A program made the translations under genes and the position numbers. 64,000 nucleotides of DNA from Sodalis ligni (GTDB lineage Bacteria; Pseudomonadota; Gammaproteobacteria; Enterobacterales; Enterobacteriaceae). The notes under the pieces are model-generated. The model searched no databases. It saw nothing but the letters and a program-made list of their open reading frames with translations, and had not been told where the DNA came from. Shown piece after piece: positions 28,001 through 37,133 of the stretch; the first letter of the stretch is position 1, and each line of letters starts with the position of its first letter. The DNA is taken from assembly GCF_016865525.2 (NCBI RefSeq), contig NZ_CP075169.1:5580337-5644336 (forward strand). The letters run 5' to 3'.

Positions 28001-28957
28001 TCACTCCCATTCCGCACGAGGATTAAATGCACAATGCTCGGCGATTTCCGCCCACAGCTTACGCCCCTTGTCATCCGTCTGCTGCGGCATCACCACCTTG
28101 ATAAGGGCATACAAATCACCGGTGCCCTGTTTGTTCGCCAACCCCTTGCCTTTGATACGCAGCTGCTGGCCGGTCTGGCTGTTGGGGGGAACGGTAAGGG
28201 TTATTTTGCCCGTCAGCGTCGGAACGGTCACCTTAGCGCCGAGCGCCGCTTCCCACGGGGCGAGGGGCAGTGTCACCAGCAGATTATTACCGTCGATATC
28301 AAACAGCGGATGAGGCGCAATGCGGATAATCAGGTAGACATCGCCGTTAGGGCCGCCGCCGCTGCCGGCGGGACCCTGCCCTTTGATACGAATGCGATCG
28401 CCATCGCCGACGCCGGCGGGGATTTTGACCTTCAGCGTTTTGGCCGCCGGCGGGGCTTGACGGCCATACTCCACCGACCCCGGCAGCTGGAAGCTAATAG
28501 TGCGCTGATGCTCTTTCAGTGTTTCCTCAAGGAAAACCGCCACCTCGATTTCCACATCCTGGCCGCGGCGGGCGGCCGTCCTCCCGCTCTGCGCAGCGCG
28601 GGCCTGGCCCCTGCCGCCGAACACCGACTCAAAGAAATCGGAGAAATCATGCTGCTGGAAATTGAAATCATCGCCCGTCTGGGCGCCACCGGCACGGCCG
28701 CTGGGCTGCCAGCCCGGCGGCGCCTCGAAACGGCCGCCCTGGCCGTACTTGCGCAATTCATCGTACTCGGCGCGGCGGGCGGTATCCTTCAGCACCTCGT
28801 AAGCTTCCGCCACGTCTTTGAACCGGCTTTCAGCGTTGGGTTCGGTGCTGACATCCGGATGATATTTGCGGGCCAGCCGGCGATAGGCGGTTTTGATTGT
28901 TTTGAGATCGGCAGTGGGCTCGACGCCCAATGCGGCATAATAGTCTTTGAAGTCCAT
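28001..28957 (-). CDS. cbpA: DnaJ-like co-chaperone / curved DNA-binding protein CbpA
   Basis: 318 residues from ATG 28957 ([12 protein letters not shown], aligned with E. coli MELKDYYAIMGV; an upstream frame extension is not used). The J domain (3-70) has the HPD motif at 33-35. A Gly/Ala-rich linker follows (~75-130). The two C-terminal substrate-binding domains carry [20 protein letters not shown] and [20 protein letters not shown]. There is no zinc finger, as expected for CbpA. It works with DnaK and binds curved DNA in stationary phase. Operon with cbpM. Confidence 0.95.
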   Translation of the reverse strand: MDFKDYYAALGVEPTADLKTIKTAYRRLARKYHPDVSTEPNAESRFKDVAEAYEVLKDTARRAEYDELRKYGQGGRFEAPPGWQPSGRAGGAQTGDDFNFQQHDFSDFFESVFGGRGQARAAQSGRTAARRGQDVEIEVAVFLEETLKEHQRTISFQLPGSVEYGRQAPPAAKTLKVKIPAGVGDGDRIRIKGQGPAGSGGGPNGDVYLIIRIAPHPLFDIDGNNLLVTLPLAPWEAALGAKVTVPTLTGKITLTVPPNSQTGQQLRIKGKGLANKQGTGDLYALIKVVMPQQTDDKGRKLWAEIAEHCAFNPRAEWE

Positions 28958-29148
28958 ACAGCTCTCTACCGCCATGTTTTAAGGGATGAAGCGCGGTTTT
29001 AAATACCCTGAATAATGCGTGACGGGTATAACACCGCTGACGGAAATATCTGCAATGTCGGTAACTTTAGCACTTCAACCCAGGTGATAAAAGTCTGTAT
29101 GTCCCTGTCAAGCCAATAAAAGAACCGCGGGCTGATTAACCGTTTAAA

Positions 29149-29934
29149 TTAGCACGGCTGGAGGTTCGGCCACAGCGGTCGCACGGCATCCAGCAGGGAA
29201 GCCGTGCCGGCCGCCACCGACATATGCCGTATATCGCCGTCCCGGAAAGCATGGGTGACCTCCAGTCCCGCCTCGGCGCAGATAACCAGCCCGCCGGCGA
29301 TGTCCCAAAGCGTGGTACGACGCTGCAGATGGCCGTCAATCAGGCCCTTGGCGGCGAATAGCATGCCTACCGTGGTGCAGCGGTAACATTCCACCGACCA
29401 CTCCGCACCGCGCAGGCCCTGGTAAAAGGCCGCCGCGTCCTGTAACCGGTCATCGGCGCTGTCGCCGAGAGACACCATCTTCACTTCGTCAAAGCGGCTA
29501 TCCCGCACAAAGGGCTGTCCCTTACTGAATACGCCTTGGCCGGTTTCAGCGGCCAGCAGTTCGGTAAGCACCGGCAGGGCGACCACCCCCAACACCGGTT
29601 TTTGCCCTTTGAGCAGGCCCAGGGAAACGCCCCATAACGGCGAACCGCGTAAAAAATTCGCCGTGCCGTCAATGGGGTCGATGACCCAGTTAGCCCCCGG
29701 GCCCAGTTCGCCGCCCAGCTCTTCGCCAACGACATTATCGTCGGGAAAATGCTGTTGCAGGCGATCGCGAATCAATTGTTCCACCGCCATATCGGCCTCG
29801 GAAACGAAATCCTGGCTGCGTTTACTGTCAAGGCGCAGCTCGGCGCGGCGTGAAAAATGCCATAACGCCAACTCCGCCGCCTCGGCGACGATGTGTCCGG
29901 CGATGGCCAGACGATGGGAGGGTAACGCTGTCAT
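29149..29934 (-). CDS. Inositol monophosphatase family protein
   Basis: 261 residues. The three metal-binding motifs are present: GEE at 70-72, DPIDGTANF at 86-94 and WDIAGG near 211. The family includes SuhB, fructose-1,6-bisphosphatase-like and histidinol-phosphate phosphatases, all Mg2+-dependent. It lies 151 bp after a MalF-type permease gene on the same strand, so it may be the last gene of that sugar cluster and dephosphorylate a sugar or polyol phosphate. The substrate is inferred from context only. Confidence 0.85.
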   Translation of the reverse strand: MTALPSHRLAIAGHIVAEAAELALWHFSRRAELRLDSKRSQDFVSEADMAVEQLIRDRLQQHFPDDNVVGEELGGELGPGANWVIDPIDGTANFLRGSPLWGVSLGLLKGQKPVLGVVALPVLTELLAAETGQGVFSKGQPFVRDSRFDEVKMVSLGDSADDRLQDAAAFYQGLRGAEWSVECYRCTTVGMLFAAKGLIDGHLQRRTTLWDIAGGLVICAEAGLEVTHAFRDGDIRHMSVAAGTASLLDAVRPLWPNLQPC

Positions 29935-30085
29935 AACGCTCCTGATGTTTCACAGGCCCCCGGCAGGGGCCGTCACGGCAAGACTAACAACATAGTCCGG
30001 CCAGGTGAAAACATCCATCCGTTAATCCGGCAAAAATGAAAAGCCGTTAGCCGCGGCGACGTTCCGGCAGGAGAAATAACACGCC

Positions 30086-31012
30086 TTAACCGCGGCGGCG
30101 CTCCAGCATGGCGAAAAACAGCACCGTCATCACCAGCACGATAAGCAGCAGCACCAGCGCGGCGGCTGAGCCCTCATTGACGGACAGACCGAGAAAAGCC
30201 CGGCGGTAGGCAAAAAAGCTTAACACTTCGGTGGCGGTGCCGGGACCGCCGCGGGTGAGCACATAGGGCAAATCATAGGTTCGCAGTTCATTGATCAATT
30301 GGATGACCACGGCGATGGCCGCCACCGGACGCAGCATCGGCAGCGTGATAAACCAGAACTGCTGCCAGCGCCGGGCGCCGTCCATTTCAGCCGCCTCATA
30401 AGGCTCCCGTGGCAGCGCGGCAAGGCCCGCCGCCAGGATCAGCACCACAAACGACATCTGCTGCCAGATATCGATAAACGCCATGGTCCAGAAGGCCATG
30501 GTAGGATCCCCCAGCCAATCCAGGCGCGGCAATCCCCAGGTCTCCAGCAGATGGTTCACTATGCCCAGATTGGGCTGCAGCAGCATCCGCCAAATCAGCG
30601 CCACGCAGACCGGCGACATCGCCATGGGAATGGTCAGCAACGCGAAGTAGATCGGCCGGGTCCTGACCGTCCGGTTCAGCATCAAGGCGATGCCCAGCCC
30701 AACGACGAATTCCCCGGCGACGGTTATCACCGAGTATTTGATAGTCAGCCAGGCCGCAACCCAAAAGGCTCCATCGCTCAAAACCGCGGTAAAGTTATCA
30801 ATGCCGATAAAGGGCGCCAGCGCCGGACGCATCAGGGTAAAGGATGAAAACGCCAGCGCCACGGCATACAGCACAGGGAAACCCAGCACAATGGCCAGCG
30901 CCAGCAGCCCGGGCGACGCGAACGCCCATCCGGTAAGGCGAAACCTGTCAAACCCCGGCCACCGTGGTTTAGGGCGCCGCAAAGGAGCGGCGGAGGTTTT
31001 AGTGAGCATCAT
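30086..31012 (-). CDS. Carbohydrate ABC transporter permease, MalF/UgpA type
   Basis: 308 residues from ATG 31012; the frame also has a TTG at 31015 that directly abuts the upstream stop. About six transmembrane helices follow a basic N-terminus (RRPKPRWPGFDRFRL). The EAA loop is seen as PYEAAEMDGARRWQQFWFIT, which contacts the ATPase. It forms the membrane channel with the MalG-type permease encoded at 32351-33151. It is tightly linked to the binding-protein gene (3-bp gap). Confidence 0.9.
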   Translation of the reverse strand: MMLTKTSAAPLRRPKPRWPGFDRFRLTGWAFASPGLLALAIVLGFPVLYAVALAFSSFTLMRPALAPFIGIDNFTAVLSDGAFWVAAWLTIKYSVITVAGEFVVGLGIALMLNRTVRTRPIYFALLTIPMAMSPVCVALIWRMLLQPNLGIVNHLLETWGLPRLDWLGDPTMAFWTMAFIDIWQQMSFVVLILAAGLAALPREPYEAAEMDGARRWQQFWFITLPMLRPVAAIAVVIQLINELRTYDLPYVLTRGGPGTATEVLSFFAYRRAFLGLSVNEGSAAALVLLLIVLVMTVLFFAMLERRRG

Positions 31013-31015
31013 CAA

Positions 31016-32293
31016 TTACTTCTTTTTCATCAGCGTTTCAAGCTGGGTGGCCGCCGCCGCCAGAGCGCCGTCCGTATTGCCGCTGCCGCCGGCCGCCTGG
31101 GAAAGCTGGGTGCCGAGCACATCCTCATACTGGGCGGAATAGGTAAAGATCGGGAAGGATTTCCCCCCGGCCACCACCTGCTGCGCGGTTTGGTAATAGG
31201 GGAACTTGGCCAGCACCGCCGGATCGCTATAAACGTCGGTCCTCACCGGCGCATGGCCCTGCAGGGCGCGTTCCGTTTCGACCTTTTTGCTTTGCACCCA
31301 TTGGATAAAGGTCCAGGCGGCCTGCTGTTCTTCCGGCGAAACGTTTTTCGGTATACCCCAGCCCCAGCCGCCGCTTTCGCCATGGCCGCCGGGCATCGGC
31401 GTCAGCGCCAGCTTACCGGCAACCGCCGGGCAGGATTTGGCATTATCCAGCTGCGGCAGCATCCACCAGTAGGTGATCATGCTGAAAGCCTTGCCGCTGC
31501 ACATCAGGCGCTGGGTGTCATCCAGGGTGGCGGACAGCGCGCCGGCCTGGGCGCCGTGCTGGATGGCGTCGACATAGAGGGCAAGGGCCTTTTTGCCCGC
31601 AGGGCTGTTCAATACCACCTTGTTGTCGCCGTCAAGATAATCGCCCCCGGCGGCGAACAGATAGTTGGAAAACTCCATACTATTGGGATCGCCCCGCTGC
31701 CCCTGCATGGCGGCGCCGGCAATATTCTGTTTTTCCTTGACGAACTTCGCCAGGGCCACGTATTCATCCAGGGAAGCCGGCAGGGCCAGCGGCTTGTTGT
31801 TCTCGGCCTGGAATTGCTGTTGCAGGTTTTTGTCCCCCAGGATATCGGTGCGATAAATCAGCCCCATGGAGTAGTTGTACATCGGCAGGATAAACATCTT
31901 GTTTTTGTCGTGGTTGAGCAGCGACACCGTGGAAGGGATAAACGCCGAGGTATCGAATTTCGATTTGGCAATCATCGGCGACAAATCCGTTAGCCACTGC
32001 GCGGCGGGGAATTCTCCCGCCCAGAGAAAATCCACCTCCAGCAAATTGTAATAGCTTTGCGGCGCAATCAACTGCGCCACCAGCTTATCATGCATATCGC
32101 CGTAGCCGATTTTTTCAAATTCCACCTTGATACCGCTCTGTTGTTCAAATTGCGGTAACATTTGTTCGATAATATGGGTTTCGGGCACATCTTCCATCAG
32201 GGCGTGCAGCACCACCTGTTTTGCCTGCGCGCCGTTGGCAGCGGACAACATCACCAAACCGGCCAAAAAAAAGCTTTTTTTCATGGATAACAT
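31016..32293 (-). CDS. Extracellular solute-binding protein, family 1 (sugar ABC transporter)
   Basis: 425 residues. ATG 32293 has AGGAG 7 bp before it; a second ATG follows at 32284. A Sec signal peptide (KKSFFLAGLVMLSAANGAQA) ends before KQVVLHALM. No lipobox Cys, so free periplasmic. The body is a two-lobe family 1 fold with PMYNYSMGLIYRTD and GESGGWGWGIPKNVSPEEQQ, typical of MalE/UgpB-like receptors. Four genes of a MalEFGK-type importer surround it. The ligand is unknown; neighbouring kinase and dehydrogenase genes suggest a sugar or polyol. Confidence 0.9.
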   Translation of the reverse strand: MLSMKKSFFLAGLVMLSAANGAQAKQVVLHALMEDVPETHIIEQMLPQFEQQSGIKVEFEKIGYGDMHDKLVAQLIAPQSYYNLLEVDFLWAGEFPAAQWLTDLSPMIAKSKFDTSAFIPSTVSLLNHDKNKMFILPMYNYSMGLIYRTDILGDKNLQQQFQAENNKPLALPASLDEYVALAKFVKEKQNIAGAAMQGQRGDPNSMEFSNYLFAAGGDYLDGDNKVVLNSPAGKKALALYVDAIQHGAQAGALSATLDDTQRLMCSGKAFSMITYWWMLPQLDNAKSCPAVAGKLALTPMPGGHGESGGWGWGIPKNVSPEEQQAAWTFIQWVQSKKVETERALQGHAPVRTDVYSDPAVLAKFPYYQTAQQVVAGGKSFPIFTYSAQYEDVLGTQLSQAAGGSGNTDGALAAAATQLETLMKKK

Positions 32294-32350
32294 GGTCGTC
32301 TCCTGTTTCGTCTGGATTGACGATTCAATGCGGTTGATAAATTCTCAGTA

Positions 32351-33151
32351 CTACTTAACGCTGCCGAAGGTCAGGCCCTTGACGATAAAACGCTGGATAA
32401 AATGCGACGCGATAATCAGCGGCAATATGGCCAGTACCACCCCCGCCGAGACTTTGCCTATCTGTACGCCGTTAGAGGTTTGCAAGGCCGCCAGCGCCAC
32501 CGGAATGGTGGAGGTTTGCGGCCCGCTCAGCACCAGAGCGAATAAAAACTCGTTCCATGAGAGGATAAAACCCAGCACCGCGGCGGCGGCCAGTCCGGGC
32601 AGGGAAACAGGCAGGACGATATGGCGGAACGCGCCCCAGGCCGTGGCGCCGTCGGTCATGGCCGCCCACTCCAAATCCACCGGAATGCCCTCGAAGAATC
32701 CCATCAGGATCCAGGTGAGGAACGGCAGGTTCAGCGCCGCATACACCAGCGTCAACCCCAGCAGGGAATTGGTTAGACCAAGGGTGCGCAGCAGCGCGAA
32801 CGCCGGCAGCACCAGCGCCACCGCCGGCAGCATCTGGGTAGCCAACATGATAAAGCGCGCCCCGCTGCCGCCGGTTCGAAAGCGGGCGAACGCGTAGCCG
32901 GTGGCGGCGGCAAACGGCATCGCCAGAATCACCGAACAAAACGAGACGATCAGGCTATTGCCGTAATGGGTGAGAAAATCATTCTGCTCCAGCAGGCCTC
33001 GGTAATTCCCCCAGGTCCAGTCGGGAAAAACCGCCGTGCTGTAAGAGAGGGACTCCGGCACCAGGCTGGTGCGCAGGGCCCAAAGCGGCGGCAGGATCAC
33101 CACCAGGCAAGCGATTATCAGGCCCAGGTGCAGAGTGATTTTACGTAACAT
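32351..33151 (-). CDS. Carbohydrate ABC transporter permease, MalG/UgpE type
   Basis: 266 residues, six predicted helices, N-terminus MLRKITLHLGLIIACLVVIL. The EAA motif is replaced by the short form DLEWAAMTDGATAWGAFRHI, followed by ILPVSLPGLAAAAVLGFI-like sequence. Partner of the MalF-type permease at 30086-31012. Starts 15 bp after the ATPase gene stop. Confidence 0.9.
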   Translation of the reverse strand: MLRKITLHLGLIIACLVVILPPLWALRTSLVPESLSYSTAVFPDWTWGNYRGLLEQNDFLTHYGNSLIVSFCSVILAMPFAAATGYAFARFRTGGSGARFIMLATQMLPAVALVLPAFALLRTLGLTNSLLGLTLVYAALNLPFLTWILMGFFEGIPVDLEWAAMTDGATAWGAFRHIVLPVSLPGLAAAAVLGFILSWNEFLFALVLSGPQTSTIPVALAALQTSNGVQIGKVSAGVVLAILPLIIASHFIQRFIVKGLTFGSVK

Positions 33152-33166
33152 AACCTGACTCCCGGA

Positions 33167-34291
33167 TTAATTGATAAAGGGCGGCGATGCCGGACGCGAC
33201 AGGACATCGCCGGTATGGCTGTCGAAGAGATGCAGGGGATCGGGATCCATATACAGGGTGAGCCGCTCCCCCGGCGCCGGCAGGGTATGGCGGTCGAGGC
33301 GCACCACAAACCTGACATTGTCGATGGTGCCGGTGACGATATTTTCCGCCCCCAGGGCCTCCACGGCGGTGACGTTGAAGGGCAGCGGCTGCCAGTGGGC
33401 GCCGTGCTGGCGTGCGTGGAAATCCTCCGGCCGGATACCCAGGGTGACCGGCTTGCCTTCATGGCGGCGATAATGCTGCTGCGCGTAATCCGACACCCGG
33501 ATAAGCCGGCCGCCGTCCAGCTCCAGGAAGATTTCGCCGGCCCGGCTGCGCACAATGCAGGAAACCAGGTTAATGGGCGGCGAGGAGAGAAACTGCGCCA
33601 CGAAGGTATTGGCCGGGTTGGCGTAAACCTCAAGGGGCGTGCCGCTTTGCACCAGATATCCGTCACGCATGATGCAGATACGATCCCCCATGGTCATGGC
33701 CTCAACCTGATCGTGGGTGACATAAACCATGGTTTTACCCAAACGGCGATGCAGCTTTATCAGTTCGGTGCGCATTTCGGCACGCAGCTGGGCATCCAGG
33801 TTGGACAGCGGCTCATCCAGTAAAAACGCCTGGGGTTCGCGGACAATGGCCCGGCCGAGCGCCACCCGCTGGCGCTGGCCGCCGGACAGCGCGGCGGGTT
33901 TACGGTGCAACAGCTGATCCAGTCCCAGCATCGCGGCGGTTTCAGCGACCTTCTGCCGGATAATCGCCGTCGGCGTACCGCGCATTTTCAGGCCGAAGGC
34001 CATATTTTCCGCCACGGTCATATGGGGATACAGCGCATAGCTTTGGAATACCACCGCGATATTGCGGTCGCGCGGCGCCACCCGGTTGACGTTTTGACCG
34101 TTTATGCGCAGCTCGCCGGAGGTAATGCTTTCCAAACCAGCAATCATGCGCAGGGTGGTGGATTTACCGCAGCCGGACGGGCCGAGGAATATCACGAATT
34201 CGCCGTCGTTGATCTTCAGATTGACGTCGCGCACGCTGTATTGATTATTCTGATAGATTTTAGATACTTGCTGCAATTCAATAGAAGCCAT
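33167..34291 (-). CDS. Sugar ABC transporter ATP-binding protein, MalK/UgpC type
   Basis: 374 residues. Walker A GPSGCGKSTTLRMIAGLE (~37-54), Q-loop VFQSYALYPHMTV, signature LSGGQRQRVALGRAIVREPQ, Walker B AFLLDEPLSNLD, H-loop YVTHDQVEAMTMGD. The C-terminal ~130 residues form the OB/TOBE domain (LGIRPEDFHA). It energises the importer encoded by the next three genes. A housekeeping multi-sugar ATPase is possible, but the operon position argues for a dedicated one. Confidence 0.93.
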   Translation of the reverse strand: MASIELQQVSKIYQNNQYSVRDVNLKINDGEFVIFLGPSGCGKSTTLRMIAGLESITSGELRINGQNVNRVAPRDRNIAVVFQSYALYPHMTVAENMAFGLKMRGTPTAIIRQKVAETAAMLGLDQLLHRKPAALSGGQRQRVALGRAIVREPQAFLLDEPLSNLDAQLRAEMRTELIKLHRRLGKTMVYVTHDQVEAMTMGDRICIMRDGYLVQSGTPLEVYANPANTFVAQFLSSPPINLVSCIVRSRAGEIFLELDGGRLIRVSDYAQQHYRRHEGKPVTLGIRPEDFHARQHGAHWQPLPFNVTAVEALGAENIVTGTIDNVRFVVRLDRHTLPAPGERLTLYMDPDPLHLFDSHTGDVLSRPASPPFIN

Positions 34292-34439
34292 GGGCGTTGT
34301 CTCCGACGCTGACGCACGAGCGATCCGCCATCAACGCAAACGGTTGCCGCGTTGATGGCGTTAACTGACTGCCGGCCTCTATGAGCCACAAGAGGCGTAT
34401 TGTTCTAAATCAAAAACAATGTTGTCTTTTGTTCACTTG

Positions 34440-35240
34440 TCAGCCGGTATAAACACCGCCGGTGACATTGACGCCTTGCCCGGTCATGAAGCGCGCCGCA
34501 TCCGAGCAGAGAAAGGTCACCACATCCGCCACATCTTCGGGTGTTTCCAGCCGTCCCAACGGAGTCTGCGCAATATAATCCTCAATGACCCGCTCCGGCG
34601 TGACGGACCGCAGTTCGGCCTCCCACTCCACTTCACGCGACTGCATGCCGGTTTTGACAAATCCCGGGCAAACGGCGTTCACTCGGATGCCTTTGGGAGC
34701 CAGTTCCCTGGCCAGCGCCTGGGTCCAGCCCAGCACCGCGAACTTGCTGGCGGAATAGTGCGCCAGCAGCGGAGCGCCCACCTTCGCCGCCAGCGACGCG
34801 GTATTGACGATTACCCCCTGACCCTGGGCCACGAACTGCCGGGCGGCAATCTGATTGGTCAGAAAGATGCCGCGCGCGTTAACGTCAAAATTGAAATCCC
34901 ACTCTTCATCGGTGAGCTTCAGCGCATGCTGCATGGTGGATACCCCGGCATTGGCCGCCAGGATCTGAAAGCTGCCGAACGCATCGTTCACTTTGGCGAA
35001 TCCCTCGTTAACCGACTCGCGGGAGCGCACGTCCAAATGAAATCCGAAGGTCTCGCCCCCCAGCTCCGCCGCGGTGCGTTTGGCCGTAACCTCGTTAATG
35101 TCGCCAATGGCCACACGGACCCCCTGCGCCATAAGCGAGCGGGCAATGGCCCGGCCGATGCCGGCGCCGCCGCCGGTCACCACCGCGGCTTGGCCGGCCA
35201 GGCCGGGGAACTGACAGGGACTGGAAGTATCGAGGCTCAT
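34440..35240 (-). CDS. Short-chain dehydrogenase/reductase (sugar or polyol dehydrogenase)
   Basis: 266 residues. The cofactor motif is VVTGGGAGIGRAIARSL (TGxxxGIG, ~20-36). AANAG, the active site NTASLAAKVGAPLLAHYSASK (Ser...Tyr-x-x-x-Lys) and the PG motif CPGFVKTGM follow. D48-type Asp in VAIGDIN predicts NAD+ preference. It is first in the leftward operon with the MalK-type importer and divergent from a DeoR regulator, so it probably oxidises the imported polyol or sugar. Resembles sorbitol/galactitol-type SDRs but the substrate cannot be fixed. Confidence 0.88.
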   Translation of the reverse strand: MSLDTSSPCQFPGLAGQAAVVTGGGAGIGRAIARSLMAQGVRVAIGDINEVTAKRTAAELGGETFGFHLDVRSRESVNEGFAKVNDAFGSFQILAANAGVSTMQHALKLTDEEWDFNFDVNARGIFLTNQIAARQFVAQGQGVIVNTASLAAKVGAPLLAHYSASKFAVLGWTQALARELAPKGIRVNAVCPGFVKTGMQSREVEWEAELRSVTPERVIEDYIAQTPLGRLETPEDVADVVTFLCSDAARFMTGQGVNVTGGVYTG

Positions 35241-35285
35241 GTTACGGCTCCTGAAAGAGATGTACTATTACTTATAACAAAAAAG

Positions 35286-35376
35286 CAAACAAATCAAAAC
35301 AAAATTTGTTTGATAAAAAAATAATTACCCGTATTATGTTTGAAACGATGTTTGAATTAACGGATGTTTCAAACAT
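35286..35376. promoter_or_regulatory. Two inverted-repeat operators between the SDR and DeoR genes
   Basis: First pair: CAAACAAAT (35286-35294) and its complement ATTTGTTTG (35304-35312). Second pair: ATGTTTGAAAC (35336-35346) and GTTTCAAACAT (35366-35376), a perfect 11-bp inverted repeat with another GATGTTTGAA between the arms. The TTTG/CAAA core fits DeoR-family sites. They lie in the 157-bp divergent promoter region. Confidence 0.6.
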
Positions 35377-35397
35377 TCTGACTTTTAGGATCTCAAC

Positions 35398-36249
35398 ATG
35401 AATGCAAACAAAGACGTTCTGCCGGTATTTCCGGACAAACCGGAACGGACCCGGCTAATGGCCCAGGACAGGCAACTGCATATTATTGACACCCTGGCGC
35501 GGGAAGGCTCGGTCTCGGTTACCGGCATCGCGGCCGAACTGGACGTCTCGGATATGACCATCCGCCGCGACCTGGTGGAATTGGAATCGGAAGGGAAACT
35601 GGTGCGCATCCACGGCGGCGCGGTGCTGCCGGAGAGCAGCCTGCCGGTGGCCATGGATCGCGAAGAACCCAGTTTCGAGTCCCGGCTGGCGCTGCATTGC
35701 GACGCCAAAGCCCGTATCGCGGCGGCGGCGGCGGACATCGCCTGCGGCTATCGGACCGTGGCGCTGGATGTGGGCACCACCACTTACCTGATGGCGGAAC
35801 GGCTGATGGAACGCCACCGCTTGAAGATTTTCACCAATAGCGTGCGCATTGCCTACCGCATGAGCAGCGGCGCGCCGGACATCTATCTGGCGGGGGGACA
35901 TATGCGCGGCGACGAAATGTCCATGGGCGGCCCGGCCGCCGTCGCCCAGTTCGAACCGCTGTGGTTCGATATTGCCTTTATCGGCGTTTCCGGCATCACC
36001 GGCAGCGGGTTTTACGATTACTCCTTTGAAGATGTGGAACTCAAACGGCTCTATCTGCGCCGCTCGGGTTTCAAAGTCGTACTGTGCGACTCCTCAAAAT
36101 TTCAACGCATGTCCCTGGTGAATATCACCCCCTTGCCGGGCGTGGACATGTTGATAACCGACAGCGCGCCGCCGCCGGCCATCGCCCTCGCGCTGGAAGC
36201 GGCAAAGATCAAGGTGGTCGTCGCTCCCCCTTTATCCGAGATCGGCTGA
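35398..36249 (+). CDS. DeoR/GlpR family transcriptional regulator
   Basis: 283 residues. The DeoR helix-turn-helix is at ~22-75 (RQLHIIDTLAREGSVSVTGI, LDVSDMTIRRDLVELE, LVRIHGGAVL). The C-terminal DeoRC sugar-phosphate sensor has VALDVGTTTYLMAERL and YLAGGHMRGDEMS. Such regulators usually repress and are released by a phosphorylated sugar. It is divergent from the SDR/ABC operon and followed by btpA-like and kinase genes, so it probably controls both sides through the inverted repeats at 35286-35376. Confidence 0.92.
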   Translation: MNANKDVLPVFPDKPERTRLMAQDRQLHIIDTLAREGSVSVTGIAAELDVSDMTIRRDLVELESEGKLVRIHGGAVLPESSLPVAMDREEPSFESRLALHCDAKARIAAAAADIACGYRTVALDVGTTTYLMAERLMERHRLKIFTNSVRIAYRMSSGAPDIYLAGGHMRGDEMSMGGPAAVAQFEPLWFDIAFIGVSGITGSGFYDYSFEDVELKRLYLRRSGFKVVLCDSSKFQRMSLVNITPLPGVDMLITDSAPPPAIALALEAAKIKVVVAPPLSEIG

Positions 36250-36298
36250 TACGTGGAAGGGAACAGCGGGTTCCCTAGTAAATCGTCTGGAGCATCCT

Positions 36299-37099
36299 AT
36301 GATTTTTGAATTTTTGGGTAATAAAAAGAAAGCCGTTATCGCCATGGCCCATATCGGCGCTCTGCCGGGATCGCCGCTTTATGATGCCGACGGCGGCATC
36401 GACAAGCTGATTGAAGGCGTGCTGGCGGATGTGGAAAAACTGCAGGCGGGGGGCGTGGATGCCGTCATGTTCGGCAATGAGAACGATCGCCCCTATGTCT
36501 TCAACGCCGCGCCGGAGGGCGTTGCCGCCATGGCGGCGGTGGTGCAGGCGGTGAAACCGTCGCTGAAGGTTCCGTTCGGCGTTAATTACCTGTGGGATCC
36601 GAAAGCCAGCGTCGCCATCGGCGCCGCCACCGGCGCCAGCTTTGTGCGGGAAATCTTTACCGGCGTGTTCGCTTCCGATATGGGTATCTGGCAGCCCGAC
36701 TGCGCCACCGCCTCCCGCCTGCGGCATAATCTCGGCCGCGACGATATGAAACTGCTGTTCAATATCAACGCCGAATTTGCCCACTCCCTGGACAGTCGGC
36801 CGATAGAACTGCGGGCCCGCAGCGCGGTATTTTCTTCCCTGGCGGACGCGATTCTGGTCTCCGGCCCGATTACCGGCGAAGCGGCGGACCAATCCCATCT
36901 GCGTAAAGTCTGTGAAGCGGTAACCGACGTGCCGGTGTTCGCCAATACCGGCACTAAAATCGATAATGTGCGCGAGGTGTTAAGCCTGGCCAGCGGCGTC
37001 ATTATCGGCACCCATTTCAAGGTGGACGGTTATACCTGGAATGCGGTGGACGGCGATCGGGTGAAACGCTTTATGGACGTGGTGGAAACCCTGCGTTAA
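36299..37099 (+). CDS. BtpA/SgcQ family protein
   Basis: 266 residues, TIM-barrel type. AMAHIGALPGSPLYDADGGI, ADVEKLQAGGVDAVMFGNEN and ANTGTKIDNVREVLSLASGV are typical of BtpA/SgcQ. BtpA was described as a photosystem I assembly factor in cyanobacteria; enterobacterial members (SgcQ) sit in sugar clusters and are of unsettled function. It lies 49 bp after the DeoR gene and 34 bp before the kinase start, so it belongs to this operon and may handle the phosphorylated sugar. Confidence 0.88.
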   Translation: MIFEFLGNKKKAVIAMAHIGALPGSPLYDADGGIDKLIEGVLADVEKLQAGGVDAVMFGNENDRPYVFNAAPEGVAAMAAVVQAVKPSLKVPFGVNYLWDPKASVAIGAATGASFVREIFTGVFASDMGIWQPDCATASRLRHNLGRDDMKLLFNINAEFAHSLDSRPIELRARSAVFSSLADAILVSGPITGEAADQSHLRKVCEAVTDVPVFANTGTKIDNVREVLSLASGVIIGTHFKVDGYTWNAVDGDRVKRFMDVVETLR

Positions 37100-37133
37100 G
37101 AGGCACCGCAACGGCAGCATGACGGGAGAAAGC

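Noticed and set aside
27728..29002. Plus-strand ORF of 424 codons opposite cbpA and cbpM
   Set aside because: Antisense shadow of two recognised genes; protein sequence is low in recognisable domains.
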